DNA of 11,783 nt. Origin: Elusimicrobiota bacterium (lineage in GTDB: Bacteria; Elusimicrobiota; Elusimicrobia; UBA1565; UBA9628). Positions 6,586 to 11,783 of this stretch are shown here, piece after piece; the first letter of the stretch is position 1, and every line of letters begins with the position of its first letter. The stretch spans positions 1 through 11,783 of the forward strand of contig JAHFCD010000016.1 in the NCBI GenBank assembly GCA_023249695.1, given 5' to 3'. Below the pieces are notes generated by a model. It did not search any database. It had not been told where the DNA came from and saw only the letters and a list, made by a program, of their open reading frames with translations. Position numbers and translations under genes: made by a program.

Positions 6586-6594
6586 TGGTCGTTC

Positions 6595-9036
6595 ATGCCG
6601 ACAAACGAGGAAATCCAGACCCAGCTCAGCGCGTTGAACCTCGAGGTTCACGCTCTTCGCGACGAGGTCGAACGGCTGAAGGGGGGCGCGTCGGCCCCGG
6701 CGCCGAAGGCCGCGCCGGCCGAAATCTTCGAGGACATCGTCCGCAAGGCCAAAGCGCCGGAGCCGCCGGCGAAGGCGCCGCTTCGTCCCGCGCCCTCGCC
6801 CTCGATCGCGCCCGCGCCCAAGCCCGCGCGCGACTACGCCTCCGCGTTCACCGAGAAATTCATCGGCGAGAAGATGCTGCAGTACGTCGGCGCGCTGATC
6901 CTGTCCCTCGGCGTCATCTTCTTCCTGATCTGGCGCGCCCAGCACACGAGCCCCCACGAGCGCGCGCTGATGGCCGCGGCCGCGGGCGCGGCGCTCGTCG
7001 GCCTCGGCGTGCTCGCCCGCTCCCGGCCCGCGTACAAGAATCTCTCCGGCGCGCTCGTCGGCGGCGGCTGGTCCATCCTTTATATCACCGCCTACGCCGT
7101 CTCCCACTTCCCGCCCGTGAAGATCGTGGACGCGCCCGAGGCCGGCCTCGCTCTGCTGCTCGCGGCCGCCGGCGGCATGATCGCGCACGCGCTGGCGACC
7201 GGGTCGCGGGCCTTCCGGCTGTACGCGTTCAGCCTGACGTATTTCCTGCTGCTGTTCTGCCACGCGGACGTCGCCTCGTTCGACCTGTTCCTGCTGCTGT
7301 TATCGGCCTCCGCCGCCATTGCGGTGGAGTCCGGCGAGGCCGACGTGCTGATCCCGGCCCTGATCGGCTTCCACGCGAACTACCTGCCGGTGTACTTTCG
7401 CACGATCGGCCTGCCGCCGGACCAGCACACGGCGGCGAACTTCACCCAGCCGTTCGCGTGGCTCGCGGTCGGCTACCTGCTCGTCGCGCTGATGCCCTTC
7501 GTGCCGCGGACGCGCGCCCGGCTCGGCACCGAGGAGCAGACGCGGCTGCTGGACGGGGCGCTGTGCCTGAACGCGGCGCTGTTCGCCCTGGTCGCGGGCT
7601 CGATGGGACGGGTGTACTTCGGCCATTCGAGCCTGCCCCGCGCGGCCGCGCTGTGCGCGCTGTTCCTGCTGCCCGCGCTCGGCCACCTGAAGGCGCTGGG
7701 GCGCAAGGCGGCGGCGGTGAGCCTGGGCGGCGTCATACCGCTCGCGCTGATGGCGGCCGCGGTCTTCGAGATGCCGGATCCGATGTGGAAGCTGTTCGCC
7801 TGGGTCGGGGTCTCCACGGGCTGGGTGTTCCTCGGCCTGTTTCTCGATCTTCCCGTCTGGCGCGCGTCGGGGCTGTGCATGGCCCTGCTCACCTTCATGT
7901 TCTACACGGAGGTCGCGCGCCGCGGAGAGGACGCGCGCCGTTCCGCGGCGATGGCGTTGTTCATCTTCTCGGGCCTGTCGTACTTCTTCTCGCGCTTTCA
8001 CCGCCTGTGCCTCGCGGAGCCGGAGGAGTGGGAAAAGCCCGTGACGGAGTACTGGCTGTACATCGGCACGGCCGCGCTCGTGCTGGGTCTGTGGGGCGCG
8101 CTCGACGCGGCGCCGTTCCTGTGCTGCCTCGTCGCGCTCGCGATCGCCGGCGAGCACCTGGCCGTCGGCCTCGGCCGCGTGCACCTGTGGGTGCAGGCCG
8201 CCGCGCTCGAGCTCGGCTTCGGGTTTTACTCCTTCTTCGTCGACTACGGCGGCGGGGCGCCGGCGATCGGCGTGTCGCCGCGCCTGCTCGTGACGGCGGT
8301 CGTCGTCGGCACGTACGTCTACCTGCTGTTCGCCGATCCGACGGAGGAGGCGCTCGCCGCGCGCTGGGAGCCGTTCTCCCGCGCGGATCAGCGTCGCGCG
8401 GTCTCTTGGCTGCTGCTCGCGGTGGCCGCCTTCGCCGTGTACCGCGAATTCGACGGCCGGCTGCGGCTCCCGATCTGGGCGTTCACGTCTCTGGCCTTGT
8501 TCTGGATCGGGCGGGCGCGCAAGAGCGCCGACTTCCGCGCGCAGGCGATGCTGCTCGCGGCGGGCACCGCGCTCGAGGCGGTCACGTCGTATCTGGCGGC
8601 GCCGGCCGCCCTGCTCTCCGGGCTCACCGTGCCGCGCGCGGCGTTGTACTGGTCGGCGGTCGGCGCGCTGATCGGGGGGCTGTCGGTCGCGAAGTCGCCC
8701 GAGGCGGGGACGGAGCGCGACGATCAGGCGGCGACGATGTTCGCGGTGCTCGCCCTGGTCCTCGGCGCGGCCTACTTCGCCAAGGAGCTCGACCGCGTGC
8801 AGCTCACGATGGCGTGGACCGGCCTCGGGATCGCGTTCCTGGCCGGCGGCCTCGCGCTGAACTGGCGCGAGCTCCGGCTCCCGGGCCTGGGCCTGCTCGG
8901 CCTGTGCGTCGCGAAGGCGCTGCTGTCCGACACCGCCAATCTTCCGCTGCCCAACCGCGTCGCGAGCTTCGTGGCGCTGGGCGTCGTGCTGCTCTTCGCC
9001 TCGACGCTGTACAACCGGGCGGGCTCGGGAGAGTGA
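6595..9036 (+). CDS. DUF2339 multi-pass membrane protein
   Basis: The 813-residue protein opens with a short coiled-coil-like segment (EEIQTQLSALNLEVHALRDE, residues 5-24), then an Ala/Pro/Lys-rich cytoplasmic-type linker (about 31-80). The family signature follows: EKFIGEKMLQYVGALILSLG (87-106), then VIFFLIWRAQHTSPHERALM, and SGALVGGGWSILYITAYAVS further on. The rest is a long series of hydrophobic segments, probably more than twenty, typical of DUF2339 proteins. Their function is not established; they are integral inner-membrane proteins. ATG 6595 fits the promoter just upstream, and there is no other start. The stop overlaps the GTG of the M48 gene (GTGA at 9033-9036), indicating translational coupling and a shared operon with the protease and the acyltransferase fusion. 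The paralogous frame running through the same DNA is Arg-rich and not coding. Confidence 0.88.
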   Translation: MPTNEEIQTQLSALNLEVHALRDEVERLKGGASAPAPKAAPAEIFEDIVRKAKAPEPPAKAPLRPAPSPSIAPAPKPARDYASAFTEKFIGEKMLQYVGALILSLGVIFFLIWRAQHTSPHERALMAAAAGAALVGLGVLARSRPAYKNLSGALVGGGWSILYITAYAVSHFPPVKIVDAPEAGLALLLAAAGGMIAHALATGSRAFRLYAFSLTYFLLLFCHADVASFDLFLLLLSASAAIAVESGEADVLIPALIGFHANYLPVYFRTIGLPPDQHTAANFTQPFAWLAVGYLLVALMPFVPRTRARLGTEEQTRLLDGALCLNAALFALVAGSMGRVYFGHSSLPRAAALCALFLLPALGHLKALGRKAAAVSLGGVIPLALMAAAVFEMPDPMWKLFAWVGVSTGWVFLGLFLDLPVWRASGLCMALLTFMFYTEVARRGEDARRSAAMALFIFSGLSYFFSRFHRLCLAEPEEWEKPVTEYWLYIGTAALVLGLWGALDAAPFLCCLVALAIAGEHLAVGLGRVHLWVQAAALELGFGFYSFFVDYGGGAPAIGVSPRLLVTAVVVGTYVYLLFADPTEEALAARWEPFSRADQRRAVSWLLLAVAAFAVYREFDGRLRLPIWAFTSLALFWIGRARKSADFRAQAMLLAAGTALEAVTSYLAAPAALLSGLTVPRAALYWSAVGALIGGLSVAKSPEAGTERDDQAATMFAVLALVLGAAYFAKELDRVQLTMAWTGLGIAFLAGGLALNWRELRLPGLGLLGLCVAKALLSDTANLPLPNRVASFVALGVVLLFASTLYNRAGSGE

Positions 9037-9851
9037 AAAAGCTCGCGCCGGTCCTGCTCATCGCGGGCGCGCTCGCGGCCGCCTTCGCCTCGAGCCGCGG
9101 CGGGCGCAGCCGCGAGAGCCTCCTGCCCGTTTCCCGCGTCGTCGCCGAGCACGAGAAGGCCCTCGACCGGGGAACGGCCATCGTCTTCCCGCTCTCGGCC
9201 GACGAGGAGCGCGAGATCGGCGAAAAAATAGATCGCGAGCTCCGCGAGCCCGGCGCGGCGCCCGGCACGGCCGCCGCGTCGCGCGCGGCGCTTTGGCGCG
9301 AGCTCGGCCTCGACGCGGCGTCCTCGCCGCTCGTGACGCGCTTTCGCGGGCGCTACGAGTTCCGCACGGCCCTGCGCGGCGGGGTCAACGCGTTCGCGAT
9401 CCCCGGCGGCTTCGTTTACGCGACGGAGGGAATCCTCGAAAAGCTCCAAAAGGATCCCGACGCCCTGCTCTTCGTGCTCGGCCACGAGATCGGCCACGTC
9501 GAGCTCGGGCATTACGCCGACGCGTACCGCCTGCGCGCGGGCGCGAAGGACCCGCTGCGCGCTTTGCTCGGCGGCGCGATCTTCCTCCCGCGCCTGCTCG
9601 CCTCGCTGCACTTCTCGTCGAGCCAGGAGCTCGAGGCCGACGCCTACGCCGCGCGCCTGCTGCGCTCGCGGCGCCGCGACCCGGCCGCCGGCCTGCGCGT
9701 TTTCGACGCGCTCGGGCTGAAGGCGGTCACGGACACCAAGCGCGGGCCGGGCGAGGTCGTCGTCGAGGGCCTCGCCGATTATTTCGCCACGCACCCGGGC
9801 TCCTGGGAGCGCCGCGCGGCCCTCGAGCGCGAAGCGGGGAGGGCTCCGTGA
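9033..9851 (+). CDS. Membrane-anchored M48 family zinc metallopeptidase
   Basis: The start is GTG 9033, overlapping the DUF2339 stop as GTGA, giving 272 residues. An N-terminal hydrophobic stretch after KK (LAPVLLIAGALAAAFASS, residues 4-21) is a membrane anchor or uncleaved signal. Next come a charged helix region and a GGVNAFAIPGGFVYATEGIL segment (116-135) of the kind that precedes the catalytic helix in M48 enzymes. The zinc motif HEIGH is at 151-155, in VLGHEIGHVELGH. The third ligand is probably Glu199 in SSQELEADAYAARLL. A late THPGSWERR (253-261) matches the THP-x-x-xxR ending common in BepA/LoiP-like periplasmic M48 proteins. All catalytic residues are present. Likely role: envelope protein quality control. 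Its upstream Shine-Dalgarno is weak (GGGAG too close to the start), so it is probably translated by coupling. Confidence 0.9.
   Translation: MKKLAPVLLIAGALAAAFASSRGGRSRESLLPVSRVVAEHEKALDRGTAIVFPLSADEEREIGEKIDRELREPGAAPGTAAASRAALWRELGLDAASSPLVTRFRGRYEFRTALRGGVNAFAIPGGFVYATEGILEKLQKDPDALLFVLGHEIGHVELGHYADAYRLRAGAKDPLRALLGGAIFLPRLLASLHFSSSQELEADAYAARLLRSRRRDPAAGLRVFDALGLKAVTDTKRGPGEVVVEGLADYFATHPGSWERRAALEREAGRAP
9838..9842 (+). promoter_or_regulatory. Shine-Dalgarno for the MFS-PlsC fusion gene
   Basis: GGAGG lies 5 bases before GTG 9848, inside a longer GGGGAGGG run at the end of the M48 gene. It fixes the GTG 9848 start that overlaps the M48 stop as GTGA. Confidence 0.75.
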
Positions 9852-11783
9852 GCCGCGGCGCGTCCACGACGGGCTTTCGCGCCTTCCTGGCCGCGCAGGC
9901 GACCAGCGCGTTCAACGACAACGCCTTCAAGTCATTCGTCATCCTCTCGATGGTCGCGGCCGATCCCGCCGGCGCGGCCGGCTTCATCGCCAAGGCCGGC
10001 GGCGCGTTCATCCTCCCGTTCCTGTTGTTCTCGACCTTCGCCGGCGACGTCGCCGACCGCTGGCCGAAGGCCAAGCTCGTCGCCGTGTTCAAGGCGATCG
10101 AGGTCGCGCTGCTGCTGCTGGCCGTCCCCGCCCTGGCCACGGGCCGCACGCCGGTCCTGCTCGGCCTCGTGTTCCTGATGGGCGCGCACTCCGCCTTCTT
10201 CGGCCCCGTGAAGTTCGCGATCCTGCCCGAGCTCGTCGACGACGGCGAGCTCTCGAACGCCAACGGCCTTCTCCAGATGACGAGCTTCGGCGCGATCATC
10301 CTCGGCACGGCGTGCGCCTCCGAGCTCGTTCTGCGCTTCCGGGACCGGCCGGCGGCCGCCGCCGGCCTGCTGGCCGGCGGCGCGGCGCTGGGCTTTCTGG
10401 CGTCCCTGCTGATCCCGAAGACGAAGGCGGCGCGGCCCGGGGCGGTGCTGTCCCTGAACCCGGTGTCGAGCACCGCGGCGAACCTCAAGCATCTCGCGTC
10501 CTTGCCGAGCGTGAACCTGGCGACGTACGCGGCTGGCTTCTTCTGGTTCGTCGGGGCGCTGTTCCAGATGAACCTGCTGATCTACGGCACGCGGCTGATG
10601 GGCCTCAGCGAGGCCGCGTGCGGACGCTTCCAGGTCGTGCTCGCGCTCGGCATCGGCGCGGGCTCCTTCATCGCCGGGCGGCTCTCGCGCGGCCGCGTCG
10701 AGCTCGGCCTCGTGCCGTTGGGAGCGCTTGGCCTCGTGCTGTTCGGCGCGGACCTGGGCTTCGCCTTTCATTCCGCCAATCGCGTGATCGCCGACCTGCT
10801 GCTGGCGGGGCTGTCCGCCGGCTTCTACGCGGTGCCGCTGCAGGCCTTCATCCAGCAGCGCAGCCCCGCCGGAGAGCGCGGCCGGATCATGGCGACGGGG
10901 AATTTCCTGTGCTTCACGGCGATCCTGATCGCGACGGCGGCGCTATGGGCCCTCGACTCGAAGTTCCGCCTCAACCCGGCCCAGGTTTTTCTCGTGACCG
11001 CCGCGATGTCGGCGGTGGTCGCCTACGAGCTCCTCAGGCGCCTCCCCGATTTTTTCCTCCGGCTCCTGTTCCTGCCGCTGACGCGCCTCGTGTACTCGAT
11101 CCGCAGCGTCGGCCAGGAGAACGTGCCGCTCGAGGGACCGGTCCTCCTCGTCTCCAACCACGTCTCCTTCATCGACGCGATCCTCATCGCGATGGCCAAC
11201 CAGCGCCTCGTGCGCTTCCTGATGCTGCGCGCGTTCTACGACCTTCCCGTCGCGGGCTGGTTCTTCAAGGCGATGGGGTGCATTCCCGTCTCCAGCGGCG
11301 ACGGGCCGAAGGCCCTCGTGGCCAGCTTCAAGCGCGCGCGCGAGTATATGATGTCCGGCGAGGCGGTTTGTATTTTCGCCGAAGGCGAAATCAGCCGCCA
11401 CGGGCAGATGCAGCGCTTCAAGCGCGGCTTCGAGAGCATGGTCCACGGCGTCGAGGTTCCGATCGTGCCGGTGCATTTGGATCAGGTGTGGGGCAGCATC
11501 TTCAGCTTTTCCGAAGGAAAAATACTGTTCAAATGGCCGCGGCGCTTTCCGTACCACGTCACGGTGAGCTTCGGCAAGCCGATGCCCGCGGCCTCGACGG
11601 CGTTCGAGGTTCGCCAGGCGATTTTGGCTTTGGGCGCGGAGGCCTTCACCCACCGTCTCGCGGATTCGCCGCCCTTGCCCCTGGCGTTCTCGCGCCAGGC
11701 CAAGGCGAGCCCGTTCGCCCTGAGCATGGCCGACTCATCCGGCGTCCGTTTGAGCGCCCTGCAAGCGCTGACGGGCTCTTATC
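9848..11783 (+). CDS. aas: LplT-PlsC(-Aas) fusion: lysophospholipid transporter/acyltransferase (partial)
   Basis: The open frame has 645 codons and runs off the right edge. Residues 1 to about 400 are an MFS transporter resembling LplT, the lysophospholipid flippase: FRAFLAAQATSAFNDNAFKS near the start, FFGPVKFAILPELVDDGELS, then NANGLLQMTSFGAIILGT. A PlsC acyltransferase domain follows: RSVGQENVPLEGPVLLVSNH (about 419-438), the catalytic NHx4D motif at 437-443 (NHVSFID), GCIPVSSG, and FAEGEISR (510-517) followed by FKRGFE. The last visible residues, PFALSMADSSGVRLSALQAL, resemble the start of an AMP-binding acyl-ACP synthetase domain, so the full protein is probably the three-part MFS-PlsC-AMP-binding form. 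It would import lysophospholipids across the inner membrane and re-acylate them. It is the third gene of the DUF2339 operon. The third domain is an inference from about 30 residues. Confidence 0.9.
   Translation, partial: MSRGASTTGFRAFLAAQATSAFNDNAFKSFVILSMVAADPAGAAGFIAKAGGAFILPFLLFSTFAGDVADRWPKAKLVAVFKAIEVALLLLAVPALATGRTPVLLGLVFLMGAHSAFFGPVKFAILPELVDDGELSNANGLLQMTSFGAIILGTACASELVLRFRDRPAAAAGLLAGGAALGFLASLLIPKTKAARPGAVLSLNPVSSTAANLKHLASLPSVNLATYAAGFFWFVGALFQMNLLIYGTRLMGLSEAACGRFQVVLALGIGAGSFIAGRLSRGRVELGLVPLGALGLVLFGADLGFAFHSANRVIADLLLAGLSAGFYAVPLQAFIQQRSPAGERGRIMATGNFLCFTAILIATAALWALDSKFRLNPAQVFLVTAAMSAVVAYELLRRLPDFFLRLLFLPLTRLVYSIRSVGQENVPLEGPVLLVSNHVSFIDAILIAMANQRLVRFLMLRAFYDLPVAGWFFKAMGCIPVSSGDGPKALVASFKRAREYMMSGEAVCIFAEGEISRHGQMQRFKRGFESMVHGVEVPIVPVHLDQVWGSIFSFSEGKILFKWPRRFPYHVTVSFGKPMPAASTAFEVRQAILALGAEAFTHRLADSPPLPLAFSRQAKASPFALSMADSSGVRLSALQALTGSY

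Noticed and set aside
6585..9032. Plus-strand frame open continuously from 6585 into the M48 gene, suggesting one 1088-residue protein
   Set aside because: The first 816 codons are Arg/Gly/Ala-rich with no domain sense, and overlap the clear DUF2339 frame. The real M48 start is GTG 9033; the rest is a GC-driven shadow.
9932..11653. Minus-strand frames opposite the MFS-PlsC gene
   Set aside because: They are His/Arg/Glu-rich antisense shadows of a plus frame with intact LplT and PlsC motifs.

Overview
The window is about 11.8 kb of very GC-rich bacterial DNA (a visual estimate, around two thirds G+C or more) and is densely coded. It contains a tail-specific protease of the Prc type, an LplT/Aas-type lysophospholipid transporter-acyltransferase fusion, and several proteins with export signals. 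These suggest a Gram-negative-type envelope. The signal peptide followed by a long Ala/Pro-rich linker, and the overall gene mix, remind me of uncultivated lineages such as Elusimicrobiota. That placement is a low-confidence impression and not a demonstrated assignment.

The left half (1-6454) is on the minus strand. In transcription order it holds: a small protein with two PC4-like single-stranded-DNA-binding repeats (6454-5996); an exported protein with two tandem kinase-like domains (5950-3974); a Prc/S41 tail-specific protease gene interrupted by one in-frame amber codon (3967-1646); a 224-base spacer with a large imperfect inverted repeat (1455-1580); and an exported protein with a 5'-nucleotidase/metallophosphoesterase-like fold that appears to have lost its metal ligands (1421 to beyond the left edge).

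The right half (6595-11783) is on the plus strand. It looks like a tightly coupled operon of three genes joined by GTGA overlaps: a large DUF2339 multi-pass membrane protein, a membrane-anchored M48 zinc metallopeptidase, and an MFS-PlsC fusion that runs off the right edge just as an AMP-binding (acyl-ACP synthetase) domain seems to begin. The two halves diverge from a 140-base region (6455-6594). This carries a clear TTGACA-17-TATCCT promoter for the plus operon and a perfect 12-base palindrome.

The common theme is the cell envelope: periplasmic proteolysis, phospholipid repair, a membrane-anchored metallopeptidase, and exported kinase-like and phosphoesterase-like proteins. The most unusual items are the exported tandem kinase next to the amber-interrupted Prc gene, the ligand-free phosphoesterase fold, and a recurring arrangement in which genes that start a transcript have a -10-like box only 6-9 bases before the start codon and no Shine-Dalgarno. 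This suggests leaderless or nearly leaderless mRNAs. Apart from the 224-base and 140-base spacers described below, there is no sizeable gene-free stretch. I recognised no tRNA, rRNA, CRISPR array or insertion sequence.
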